In this document: piece after piece, positions 17,110 through 25,467 of the stretch | How the letters are laid out: every line of letters begins with the position of its first letter | Numbering within the stretch: position 1 is the stretch's first letter | Assembly (NCBI RefSeq): GCF_009498275.1 | Contig: NZ_CP045643.1 | Span: 6,634,001 to 6,698,000, forward strand | From: Streptomyces fagopyri | GTDB lineage: Bacteria; Actinomycetota; Actinomycetes; Streptomycetales; Streptomycetaceae | DNA length: 64,000 nucleotides | Direction: 5' to 3' | The notes under the pieces: model-generated | The model's input: the letters and a program-made list of their open reading frames with translations, nothing else | What the model was told of the DNA's origin: nothing | Databases searched by the model: none | Position numbers and translations under genes: made by a program

Positions 17110-20100
17110 ATGTCCTGGCTGTCCAGATTCAGCCTCGCGCAACGGGCCCTCATCGGGCTGATGTCGATCGTCGCGCTCGCGTTCGGAGCGATCGCGATCC
17201 CCCAGCTCAAGCAGCAGCTGCTGCCCACCATCGAACTGCCCATGGTGTCCGTGCTCGCGCCGTACCAGGGTGCGTCTCCCGATGTGGTCGAGAAGCAGGT
17301 CGTCGAGCCCATCGAGGACACCCTCGAAGGCGTCGACGGCATCACCGGTGTCACCTCCACCGCCAGCGAGGGCAACGCCGTGATCAGGGCGTCCTTCGAC
17401 TACGGCAACAACACCAAGCAGCTCGTCGCCGACGTCCAGCAGGCCGTCAACCGCGCCCGCGTCCGGCTTCCGGACGCCGTCGACCCGCAGGTCGTCGCGG
17501 GTTCGACGGACGACATCCCGACCGTGGTGCTCGCCGTCACGTCCGACAAGGACCAGCAGGCGCTGTCCGACCAGCTCGACCGCACGGTCGTGCCGGTGCT
17601 CAGGAGCATCGACGGCGTCGGCCAGGTGACGGTGGACGGCGTACGGGACCTCCAGGTCACCGTGGTGCCGGACGAAGACAAAATGGCGGCCGCCGGGCTC
17701 ACCCCGGCCGCTCTGGGGCAGGCACTGCAGGCGGGCGGAGCGACCGTCCCGGCCGGCTCCTTCGACGAGGGCGGCAACAACCGGACCGTGCAGGTGGGCG
17801 GCGGCTTCACCTCGCTGCGGCAGGTCCAGGACCTGATGGTCACCGGCGGCCAGGGCAAGAAGCCGGTGCGGCTGTCCTCCGTCGCGACGGTCGAGCAGGA
17901 GCCGTCGAAGGCCGACTCCCTCACCCGCACGGACGGCCGGCCGAGCCTCGCCGTGAACGTCACCATGGACCACGACGGCAGCGCGGTCGCCATCTCCGAC
18001 GCCGTCAAGGACAAGCTCCCCGGCATGCGCAAGGACCTGGGCACCGGGTCGACGATCACCGTCGTCAGCGACCAGGGCCCGGCCGTGTCCAAGTCGATCA
18101 AGGGTCTGACCACCGAGGGCGGGCTGGGCCTGCTCTTCGCGGTCCTGGTCATCCTGGTCTTCCTCGCGTCGGTCCGCTCGACGCTCGTCACCGCGGTGTC
18201 CATCCCGCTGTCGGTGGTGCTGGCGCTGATCGTGCTCTGGACCCGTGACCTGTCGCTCAACATGCTCACGCTCGGCGCGCTGACCATCGCGATCGGCCGG
18301 GTCGTCGACGACTCGATCGTCGTCCTGGAGAACATCAAGCGGCACCTCGGGTACGGCGAGGAGCGTGAGGAGGCCATCCTCAAGGCGGTGCGCGAGGTGG
18401 CGGGCGCGGTCACGTCCTCGACCCTCACCACGGTCGCCGTCTTCCTGCCCATCGGTCTCACCGGCGGCATGGTGGGCGAGCTGTTCGGCTCCTTCAGCCT
18501 GACGGTCACGGCGGCGCTGCTGGCGTCCCTGATCGTCTCCCTGACGGTCGTCCCGGTTCTGTCGTACTGGTTCCTGCGTCCCCCCAAGGACATGCCGGCG
18601 GACGCCGAGGAGGCACGCCGCACGGCCGAGGAGAAGGAGGCGCGCAGCCGTCTGCAGCGCGTCTACGTCCCCGTCCTGCGCTTCGCCACCCGCCGCCGTC
18701 TGACCAGCGTGGCGATCGCGGCGGTCGTCCTGGTCGGCACCTTCGGCATGGCACCGCTGCTGAAGACGAACTTCTTCGACCAGGGCGAGCAGAAGGTGCT
18801 CACCCTCAAGCAGGAACTGAAGCCGGGCGCCAGCCTGGCGGCGACCGACGCGCAGGCGAAGAAGGTCGAGCGGATGCTCGACGGCGTCAAGGGCGTCAAG
18901 GACTACCAGGTCACGGTCGGCTCGTCCGGTTTCCTGGCCGCGTTCGGTGGCGGCACGGACACCAACCAGGCCTCGTACCAGGTCATGCTGGAGGACTCGG
19001 CGTCCGCCGGCGACGTCCAGAACCGTATCGAGGACGGACTCGGCAAGCTCTCCGGCATCGGTACGACGACGGTCGCGGCCGGCGACGGGTTCGGCAACCA
19101 GGACCTCAGCGTGGTCGTGAAGGCGGCCGACGCGGGCACCCTGCGCGAGGCGGCGGAGCAGGTGCGCGCCGAGGTCGCGAAGCTCGACGACGTCACGGAC
19201 GTGACCAGCGACCTGGCGCAGAGCGTTCCGCGCATCTCGGTCAAGGCCAACTCCAAGGCGGCGGCCGCCGGGTTCGACGACGCCACGCTCGGTGCCGCCG
19301 TCACCGAGGCGGTGCGCGGCACCACCAGCGGCAAGGCGATCCTGGACGGCAGTGAGCGGGACGTCGTCATCAGGTCGGCGAAGCCGGCCGAGTCGCTGGC
19401 CGGGCTCAGGGACCTGCGTCTCGGCGCGGTGAAGCTCGGTGACATCGCGGACGTGAAGCTGGTGGACGGCCCGGTCTCGATGACCCGGATCGACGGCCGG
19501 CGGGCCGCCACGATCACGGCGAAGCCGACCGGGGACAACACGGGCGCGGTCAGCTCGGCCCTCACCACGAAGCTGAACGCGCTGAAACTGCCGGCCGGGG
19601 CGACCGCCGAGATCGGCGGGGTCTCGCAGAACCAGGACGACGCGTTCAAGAACCTCGGCCTGGCGATGCTGGCGGCGATCGCGATCGTCTTCATGCTGCT
19701 GGTCGCGACCTTCCGCTCCCTGGTCCAGCCGCTGATCCTGCTCGTCTCGATCCCGTTCGCGGCGACGGGCGCGATCGGCCTGCTGGTCGTCACGGGTACC
19801 CCGATGGGTGTCCCGGCGATGATCGGCATGCTGATGCTCATCGGCATCGTGGTGACGAACGCGATCGTGCTGATCGACCTGATCAACCAGTACCGCCGAC
19901 AGGGGTACGGAGTGGTCGAGGCCGTGGTGGAGGGCGGCCGTCACCGTCTCCGCCCGATCCTGATGACGGCGCTGGCGACGATCTTCGCGCTGCTCCCCAT
20001 GGCGCTCGGTGTCACGGGTGAGGGCGGCTTCATCGCCCAGCCGCTGGCGGTGGTCGTCATCGGCGGCCTGATCAGCTCGACCCTGCTGACGCTCCTGCTG

Positions 20101-20241
20101 GTCCCGACGCTCTACGCGACGCTCGAACTCCGCAAGGAGCGGCGGGCGGGGAAGAAGGCGCAGAAGCGGGCGAAGAAGGCCGGAAACCCGCCGCAGGCGC
20201 CGTCCGTCGCGGACGAGGAGCCGGAACCGGCGCAGGTCTGA
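17110..20241 (+). CDS. RND-family efflux transporter (AcrB/SwrC type)
   Basis: Inner-membrane proton-driven pump of 1043 aa. It has twelve helices (one, a large extracytoplasmic domain, helices 2-7, a second large domain, helices 8-12), the full HAE1-type layout. The helix-4 proton-relay pair DD is present in GRVVDDSIVVLENIK near 400. The helix-10 lysine of AcrB is absent; the equivalent segment reads GIVVTNAIVLIDLINQ near 915, as in Gram-positive relatives. The C-terminus is a Lys/Arg-rich cytoplasmic tail. ATG 17110 has GGAAAAGAGA upstream. No membrane-fusion or outer-membrane gene is adjacent, as expected for a Gram-positive pump. Confidence 0.92.
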   Translation: MSWLSRFSLAQRALIGLMSIVALAFGAIAIPQLKQQLLPTIELPMVSVLAPYQGASPDVVEKQVVEPIEDTLEGVDGITGVTSTASEGNAVIRASFDYGNNTKQLVADVQQAVNRARVRLPDAVDPQVVAGSTDDIPTVVLAVTSDKDQQALSDQLDRTVVPVLRSIDGVGQVTVDGVRDLQVTVVPDEDKMAAAGLTPAALGQALQAGGATVPAGSFDEGGNNRTVQVGGGFTSLRQVQDLMVTGGQGKKPVRLSSVATVEQEPSKADSLTRTDGRPSLAVNVTMDHDGSAVAISDAVKDKLPGMRKDLGTGSTITVVSDQGPAVSKSIKGLTTEGGLGLLFAVLVILVFLASVRSTLVTAVSIPLSVVLALIVLWTRDLSLNMLTLGALTIAIGRVVDDSIVVLENIKRHLGYGEEREEAILKAVREVAGAVTSSTLTTVAVFLPIGLTGGMVGELFGSFSLTVTAALLASLIVSLTVVPVLSYWFLRPPKDMPADAEEARRTAEEKEARSRLQRVYVPVLRFATRRRLTSVAIAAVVLVGTFGMAPLLKTNFFDQGEQKVLTLKQELKPGASLAATDAQAKKVERMLDGVKGVKDYQVTVGSSGFLAAFGGGTDTNQASYQVMLEDSASAGDVQNRIEDGLGKLSGIGTTTVAAGDGFGNQDLSVVVKAADAGTLREAAEQVRAEVAKLDDVTDVTSDLAQSVPRISVKANSKAAAAGFDDATLGAAVTEAVRGTTSGKAILDGSERDVVIRSAKPAESLAGLRDLRLGAVKLGDIADVKLVDGPVSMTRIDGRRAATITAKPTGDNTGAVSSALTTKLNALKLPAGATAEIGGVSQNQDDAFKNLGLAMLAAIAIVFMLLVATFRSLVQPLILLVSIPFAATGAIGLLVVTGTPMGVPAMIGMLMLIGIVVTNAIVLIDLINQYRRQGYGVVEAVVEGGRHRLRPILMTALATIFALLPMALGVTGEGGFIAQPLAVVVIGGLISSTLLTLLLVPTLYATLELRKERRAGKKAQKRAKKAGNPPQAPSVADEEPEPAQV

Positions 20242-20294
20242 GTGCCTGACGGGCCGAGGGGCCGGCGCCTCTCGGCCCGGGGCTCCGGGACACG

Positions 20295-20349
20295 GAAACG
20301 GCTCGGGCCCGTCCGACACCCACGGTGTCGGACGGGCCCGAGCCGTTTC
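20295..20349. terminator. Bidirectional terminator, 26-bp perfect stem
   Basis: Arms 20295-20320 and 20324-20349 are perfectly complementary over 26 bp with a 3-nt loop. The stem ends in aaa/ttt on its outer edge, giving a short T-run for both strands. It lies between the convergent transporter and nadA genes, serving both. Confidence 0.9.
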
Positions 20350-20381
20350 GCCGAGCCGTAAGGGCGGCCGGGTGGGCGCGG

Positions 20382-21566
20382 TTACGGCAGCGCCAGCATC
20401 CGCTCCAGCGCCAGCTTCGCGTACCGTTCCGTCTCCCGGTCCACCTCGATGCGGTTGACCAGGTTGCCCTCGGCCAGCGACTCCAGGGTCCACACCAGGT
20501 GGGGCAGGTCGATGCGGTTCATGGTCGAGCAGAAGCAGACCGTCTTGTCGAGGAAGACGATCTCCTTGCCCTCGGGGGCGAATCGGTTCGCGAGCCGTCG
20601 TACGAGATTCAGCTCCGTGCCGATCGCCCACTTCGAGCCGGCCGGGGCCGCCTCCAGGGCCTTGATGATGTACTCCGTGGAACCGACGTAGTCCGCGGCC
20701 GCGACGACCTCGTGCTTGCACTCGGGGTGCACGAGGACGTTGACGCCCGGGATGCGCTCCCGCACGTCGTTCACCGAGTCCACGCTGAAGCGGCCGTGCA
20801 CCGAGCAGTGGCCGCGCCACAGGATCATCTTCGCGTCGCGCAGCTGCTCGGCGGTCAGGCCGCCGTTCGGCTTGTGGGGGTTGTAGAGGACACAGTCCTC
20901 CAGCGACATCCCCAGGTCACGGACGGCGGTGTTGCGGCCGAGGTGCTGGTCGGGGAGGAAGAGGACCTTCTCGCCCTGCTCGAAGGCCCACTCCAGGGCC
21001 CGCTGGGCGTTGGACGACGTGCAGATCGTGCCGCCATGTCTGCCGGTGAACGCCTTGATGTCGGCGGAGGAGTTCATGTACGAGACGGGTACGACCTGTC
21101 CGGCCACCCCGGCCTCGGTCAGCACGTCCCAGCACTCGGCGACCTGCTCGGCCGTGGCCATGTCGGCCATGGAGCAGCCGGCGGCGAGGTCGGGCAGGAC
21201 CACCTTCTGGTCGTCGGTGGTGAGGATGTCCGCGGACTCCGCCATGAAGTGCACACCGCAGAAGACGATGTACTCGGCCCCGGGACGCGCGGCCGCGTCA
21301 CGGGCGAGCTTGAAGGAGTCGCCGGTCACGTCCGCGAACTGGATGACCTCGTCGCGCTGGTAGTGGTGGCCGAGTACGAAGACCTTGTCCCCGAGCTTCT
21401 CCTTCGCCGCCCGCGCGCGTTCCACCAGGTCCGGGTCGGACGGCGAGGGCAGGTCGCCGGGGCACTCGACGCCGCGCTCGCTCCTCGGGTCGGCCTCACG
21501 GCCGAGCAACAGCAGGGCGAGGGGCGTCGGCTGTACGTCGAGCTCCTGGGTCTGGGCGGTGGTCAC
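20382..21566 (-). CDS. nadA: Quinolinate synthase A
   Basis: Iron-sulfur enzyme of de novo NAD synthesis, condensing iminoaspartate with dihydroxyacetone phosphate. The 394-aa protein has HHYQRDEVIQFAD and the cluster-ligand cysteines in FCGVHFMAESA, the HPEC segment and CFCSTM. It also has TSSNAQRALEWAF and DQHLGRN. GTG at 21566 is chosen with AAAGG about nine bases upstream; longer frames have no family sequence. It is divergent from erpA, an Fe-S assembly factor, so cluster supply and a cluster enzyme share a control region. nadB and nadC are not adjacent. Confidence 0.95.
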   Translation of the reverse strand: MTTAQTQELDVQPTPLALLLLGREADPRSERGVECPGDLPSPSDPDLVERARAAKEKLGDKVFVLGHHYQRDEVIQFADVTGDSFKLARDAAARPGAEYIVFCGVHFMAESADILTTDDQKVVLPDLAAGCSMADMATAEQVAECWDVLTEAGVAGQVVPVSYMNSSADIKAFTGRHGGTICTSSNAQRALEWAFEQGEKVLFLPDQHLGRNTAVRDLGMSLEDCVLYNPHKPNGGLTAEQLRDAKMILWRGHCSVHGRFSVDSVNDVRERIPGVNVLVHPECKHEVVAAADYVGSTEYIIKALEAAPAGSKWAIGTELNLVRRLANRFAPEGKEIVFLDKTVCFCSTMNRIDLPHLVWTLESLAEGNLVNRIEVDRETERYAKLALERMLALP

Positions 21567-21879
21567 GACACGCACCCTTTCTGTTCTGCGGCTCGCCGGG
21601 TCACGAACGACTCGGCGGGGCATGCGGGACAAGCCTTTTCGTCTAAATGACGCTATCTATCATAACCGCTTCACGTCATGTTGACGATGCCCGCCGGGTC
21701 CATGTGATGTGAATCCCTGAGGTTGTCCACAGGCCGCTGTGCGCGTTGTTGTGCGTGTGCGAGCATGAGAGGGAAGACGGAGAGAGCCCACAGACAGACT
21801 CTCGGCCCGGAATGAATCCGCGGCCCCGGCGGTTGCAATCGTCGGCAAGCAGTCTCCGAACAACCCGGGAGAGAAGCAG
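21567..21879. promoter_or_regulatory. Divergent nadA/erpA control region with a consensus DnaA box
   Basis: This is a 313-bp gap. An AT-rich stretch at about 21636-21668, which includes ctatctatcataa, is the likely nadA promoter (TATGAT on the minus strand). A TTGACG hexamer near 21680 could be a -35 for erpA. TTGTCCACA at 21723-21731 equals the Streptomyces DnaA-box consensus; it is a single copy, so not an origin. Confidence 0.45.
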
Positions 21880-22236
21880 ATGTCCGTATCGGACGAGACC
21901 ACCACCGTGAGCGACGGCATCATGCTGTCCGACGCCGCCGCGGGCAAGGTCAAGGCCCTGCTCGACCAGGAAGGCCGCGACGATCTGGCACTGCGTGTCG
22001 CCGTTCAGCCCGGCGGCTGCTCCGGCCTGCGCTACCAGCTCTTCTTCGACGAGCGCTCCCTCGACGGCGATGTCGTCAAGGACTTCGGCGGCGTCAAGGT
22101 CGTCACCGACCGCATGAGCGCCCCGTACCTGGGCGGCGCCTCGATCGACTTCGTGGACACCATCGAGAAGCAGGGCTTCACGATCGACAACCCGAACGCG
22201 ACGGGCTCCTGCGCCTGCGGCGACTCCTTCAGCTAG
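21880..22236 (+). CDS. erpA: Iron-sulfur cluster insertion protein (A-type carrier)
   Basis: HesB/IscA-family carrier of 118 aa that delivers Fe-S clusters to apo-proteins. The three cluster cysteines are present: one in PGGCSGLRY near residue 48, and the C-terminal CAC in GSCACGDSF. The core DGDVVKDFGGVKVVTD and LGGASIDFVD match the family. GGGAGAGAAGCAG provides the ribosome site before ATG 21880. It is monocistronic, with its terminator at 22280-22319. The symbol follows common annotation of the actinobacterial single A-type protein. Confidence 0.92.
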   Translation: MSVSDETTTVSDGIMLSDAAAGKVKALLDQEGRDDLALRVAVQPGGCSGLRYQLFFDERSLDGDVVKDFGGVKVVTDRMSAPYLGGASIDFVDTIEKQGFTIDNPNATGSCACGDSFS

Positions 22237-22279
22237 GCCCCGGCTCCTTCGCCGGACCCCGGCCTGCTGCTGGACACGT

Positions 22280-22319
22280 ACGAAGGCGGCGTCCCCCGTG
22301 ACGGGGACGCCGCCTTCGT
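22280..22319. terminator. Terminator between erpA and the convergent membrane-protein gene
   Basis: Perfect 17-bp arms at 22280-22296 and 22303-22319 with loop cgtgac, positioned between two convergent stops. There is no long T-tract. Confidence 0.8.
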
Positions 22320-22353
22320 GTGTCCGTGCCCGCACCCGCACGGGCCGCCCTCC

Positions 22354-23922
22354 CTACCGCAGCAGCGGATTCGGGGTGTGCGGCGACCCGGGCGTGGCCG
22401 GAGTGGCCGGTATCTTCGGCGTCTTCGGTCGCGTCGGTGTCTCCGTCGAGGCGCCCGGTGTCTTCCCCTCGCGGATCTCCCGGCCGTCCGCCCCCACGAC
22501 CTTCCGGTCGCCGAGCGGCTCGTCCAGACGCACCGTCTTCTCGTAGACCCTGGCGATCATGATGCAGACCTTGCCCTGCCACGGGGTCTCGGTGACCTCG
22601 ACCGTCACCTTCTCGCCGCTCTCGCGTGCCGAGACGGAGTAGTCGGCGCACACCCCGCCGGTGAAGCTCACCGTCAGATCCCTGCCGTCGGCGGTGTACC
22701 CCTGCACCCTGGCGTCACGGGACGCCGGCTCACCGGTCGGCCGCGGGCTCGGCGCCCCCGGGGTCTCCGGCGCGGCCAGGTACTTCGGGTCGACGGCCGG
22801 ATGCGTCACGGTGACGCGGGCGGTCGCCCCCTTCGGCCGTACCTCGAACAGCCAGGACGGCACCAGCGTCTGGTGCCCGTCCACGAAGTGCGACGCCAGC
22901 CCGAAGGCGGCCTTCTCGACGTTCACCGACTCCTGCCGCGGCAGCGCGGTCGACGCGGCGCACGGCGTCTCGTCCCGGTCCTTCAGCGGCACGGCGCTCG
23001 CGCAGCCGCCGGGCCCGTTGCGCCCGCCGCCCGGCTCCGCGGCGGACCCCGCGGCGTTCATCAGGTCCAGCGTGCGGCGCGCGCTGAGGACGGGGTACGT
23101 GTCTCCGCGCTCCGGCGCCTTCAGCAGGCCGTTGCCGCCCACCACCCGGCCCTCCTTGTCGACCTGGACGCCGGTGGTCCAGCCGTGGGTGGGCAGGCCG
23201 CCGATCACGGGGTCCGCGTTAACCACCCGTACGGCGCCCATGAGCGTGCTCGCGTCGAGCTTCGCGTCGTCCTCGCCGAGCGCCTTCAGCACCGGGGCGG
23301 CGGCCTTCTTCGCGGCGGCCTCACCCACCGCGTGGCTGCTCGGCGAGCCGGGGTCGCTGGTGCACACGACACCCTTGCAGTTGTCGGTGCCGGGCGCGTA
23401 GCGGCTGAACGTCCAGGTGCCGGGGGCCCGTTGGCTCACCTGGAGGCTCGGGCCGGAGCCGTCCCCGCCCTGACCCGCCTGCCAGGTGTCGCCGGTCAGC
23501 CGCGGGGTGCCGGTGAGCCCCAGTGCCTTCGCGAGGCGGGTCACCTCGGCGGCGGTGACCGTGCCGTTCGCCGCGTACACGGGCGCGGAGTCCGGGCCGT
23601 CGGGCAGCTTGCCGTCCGCGCGGTAGACCGTCCCGTAGGGGTTGGGTTCGCCCGGCGCGACACCACCGGTGCCGCCGCTCCCGGCCGTACCGTCCAGGGC
23701 GAGCGGCGGGGGAGTACCGTCACCGCCGGGGGACCCGGAGCCGCTGTGTCCGCCGCCGTCGAAGGCGGTCGTGGCCATGTACGCCCCGCCGCCCCCGACG
23801 AGCAGGACGGCGGCCGCGACCGAGGCGACGGCCACCGGGGTACGCCGACGGCGTGGCTTCGCCGTCCCGGCACCGTCCTCGGCGGGGTCGGTCGCTTCGT
23901 GGTCGGGTCGCTCGGTGCTCAC
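22354..23922 (-). CDS. Large single-pass secreted-domain membrane protein, unknown
   Basis: Protein of 522 aa. A short Arg-rich cytoplasmic N-terminus (PRRRRT near 25) leads into one transmembrane helix (about 29-49). A Gly/Ser/Pro linker and a long extracytoplasmic region rich in Thr, Ala and Gly follow, with four or more cysteines that could form disulfides. The C-terminus is a Pro/Thr tail. The general shape recalls actinobacterial proteins encoded beside anti-sigma factors, but no sigma gene is adjacent. GTG 23922 has GGAG ten bases upstream. I do not recognise a domain. Confidence 0.75.
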   Translation of the reverse strand: MSTERPDHEATDPAEDGAGTAKPRRRRTPVAVASVAAAVLLVGGGGAYMATTAFDGGGHSGSGSPGGDGTPPPLALDGTAGSGGTGGVAPGEPNPYGTVYRADGKLPDGPDSAPVYAANGTVTAAEVTRLAKALGLTGTPRLTGDTWQAGQGGDGSGPSLQVSQRAPGTWTFSRYAPGTDNCKGVVCTSDPGSPSSHAVGEAAAKKAAAPVLKALGEDDAKLDASTLMGAVRVVNADPVIGGLPTHGWTTGVQVDKEGRVVGGNGLLKAPERGDTYPVLSARRTLDLMNAAGSAAEPGGGRNGPGGCASAVPLKDRDETPCAASTALPRQESVNVEKAAFGLASHFVDGHQTLVPSWLFEVRPKGATARVTVTHPAVDPKYLAAPETPGAPSPRPTGEPASRDARVQGYTADGRDLTVSFTGGVCADYSVSARESGEKVTVEVTETPWQGKVCIMIARVYEKTVRLDEPLGDRKVVGADGREIREGKTPGASTETPTRPKTPKIPATPATPGSPHTPNPLLR

Positions 23923-24123
23923 CGCATCGCTCCTTCGGCTCCACTGCTGTCCGCGACGGCCCGGCCCGGTCGGGGAACTCCCGGAGCGGGCGCTGAAGGG
24001 TCGTACACCGCGTCCCCTTTACGGGGGACGGCGATGGGACGCAGCGGGGGAGCGCACGGTTCCCTGCGGGCGCCGTCCGGCCGCCCGCTCACGGCGCACG
24101 CGGGCGCCGTGCGGGACGTGGGA

Positions 24124-24333
24124 TCAGTCGCCGTAGTCGGACATGGCGTCCAGCAGGCGGGCAGAGGCGGGAGGCACGCGTACCCCGTGGATGCGGGACG
24201 GGGACACGCTCGGGACGGTGACCGGGGCCGGCGTCGCCCAGTGCCGGGCGGTCCTGGCACAGTCGTCGCGCAACGACGCCAGGTCGCCTTCGAGGTCGAG
24301 CGGAGCGGAGCCGTGGACCTTGAGGTTCGTCAT
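24124..24333 (-). CDS. Small protein, unknown (69 aa)
   Basis: Open frame of 69 codons with almost exclusively G/C in third positions, consistent with real Streptomyces coding sequence. The product begins MTNLKVHGSAPLDLEGDLA, contains a single Cys and ends LLDAMSDYGD. The ribosome site is poor. It is divergent from the adenosine-kinase-like gene (134 bp between starts) and points towards the membrane-protein gene. No family recognised; confidence rests on codon use alone. Confidence 0.5.
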   Translation of the reverse strand: MTNLKVHGSAPLDLEGDLASLRDDCARTARHWATPAPVTVPSVSPSRIHGVRVPPASARLLDAMSDYGD

Positions 24334-24467
24334 AACGGAACCGTATGCACCGGGAGCGTTACGAAGAAAGACCTACTATCGGGTAGTTTTGACCGCTTCA
24401 GAGGTCAGGTGCCGACCGGGTAGCGTGAACTGTCAACCCTCTCCCTTCGCAGGAGCGTGTCCTCGCC

Positions 24468-25442
24468 GTGCGTATCGCAGTCACCGGCTCCATCGCCACC
24501 GACCACCTCATGACCTTCCCCGGCCGTTTCGCCGACCAGCTGGTCGCGGACCAGTTGCACACGGTCTCCCTCTCCTTCCTGGTCGACAACCTCGACGTGC
24601 GCAGGGGCGGCGTCGGCGCGAACATCGCCTTCGGTATGGGTCAGCTGGGCACCAGGCCGATCCTGGTCGGGGCCGCGGGCTCCGACTTCGACGAATACCG
24701 CGCCTGGCTCGACCGCCACGGCGTCGACACCGGCTCCGTACGGATCTCCGAGGTGCTGCACACCGCGCGCTTCGTGTGCACCACGGACGCCGACCACAAC
24801 CAGATCGGCTCCTTCTACACGGGCGCGATGAGCGAGGCCCGGCTGATCGAGCTGAAGGCGGTCGCGGACCGGGTCGACGGACTCGACCTCGTCCTCATCG
24901 GCGCGGACGACCCCGAGGCGATGCTGCGGCACACCGAGGAGTGCAAGTCCCGCGCGATCCCCTTCGCCGCCGACTTCTCGCAGCAGATCGCCCGGATGAA
25001 CGGCGACGAGATCCGGATACTGCTGGACGGGGCGACCTACCTCTTCTCGAACGAGTACGAGAAGGGGCTCATCGAGTCCAAGACCGGCTGGAGCGACGCC
25101 GAGATCCTCGCCAAGGTCGGTCACCGGGTCACCACCCTCGGCGCGCGCGGTGTGCGCATCGAGCGCGTTGGCGAGGACCCGGTCGAGGTCGGCTGCCCCG
25201 ACGAGGAGCGCAAGGCCGACCCGACGGGTGTCGGCGACGCGTTCCGCGCGGGCTTCCTGTCCGGGCTCGCCTGGGGCGTCTCCCTGGAGCGCGCCGCGCA
25301 GGTCGGCTGCATGCTCGCCACCCTGGTGATCGAGACGGTCGGCACCCAGGAGTACCAGCTGCGCCGCGCCCACTTCATGGACCGGTTCACCAAGGCGTAC
25401 GGCGACGACGCGGCCATGGAGGTCAGGGCCCACCTGGTCTAG
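24468..25442 (+). CDS. PfkB-family kinase, probably adenosine kinase
   Basis: Ribokinase-fold enzyme of 324 aa. The substrate-side motif GGVGANIAFGMGQLG lies near 46, and the catalytic signature DPTGVGDAFRAGFLSG lies near 250, with Asp as base and the anion hole intact. Start segment VTGSIATDHLMTFPGRF and length fit actinobacterial adenosine kinases, which salvage adenosine to AMP; sugar kinase is the alternative. GTG 24468 is preceded by AGGAG 12 bases upstream, slightly far. It is monocistronic and convergent with the desulfurase-TusA gene. Confidence 0.85.
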   Translation: MRIAVTGSIATDHLMTFPGRFADQLVADQLHTVSLSFLVDNLDVRRGGVGANIAFGMGQLGTRPILVGAAGSDFDEYRAWLDRHGVDTGSVRISEVLHTARFVCTTDADHNQIGSFYTGAMSEARLIELKAVADRVDGLDLVLIGADDPEAMLRHTEECKSRAIPFAADFSQQIARMNGDEIRILLDGATYLFSNEYEKGLIESKTGWSDAEILAKVGHRVTTLGARGVRIERVGEDPVEVGCPDEERKADPTGVGDAFRAGFLSGLAWGVSLERAAQVGCMLATLVIETVGTQEYQLRRAHFMDRFTKAYGDDAAMEVRAHLV

Positions 25443-25467
25443 GACCGGCCCGCCGATCCGCGTCGGG

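Noticed and set aside
16801..20820. 1339-codon open frame antisense to the RND transporter and nadA region
   Set aside because: GC-rich coding sequence leaves the antisense frame open. The product is a low-complexity Arg/Asp/Gly/His string with no domain, while the sense strand encodes an intact transporter.
21880..22236. erpA as a regulator or IscA in an isc/suf operon
   Set aside because: It is monocistronic, and no suf or isc genes are present nearby; the A-type carrier call is sufficient.
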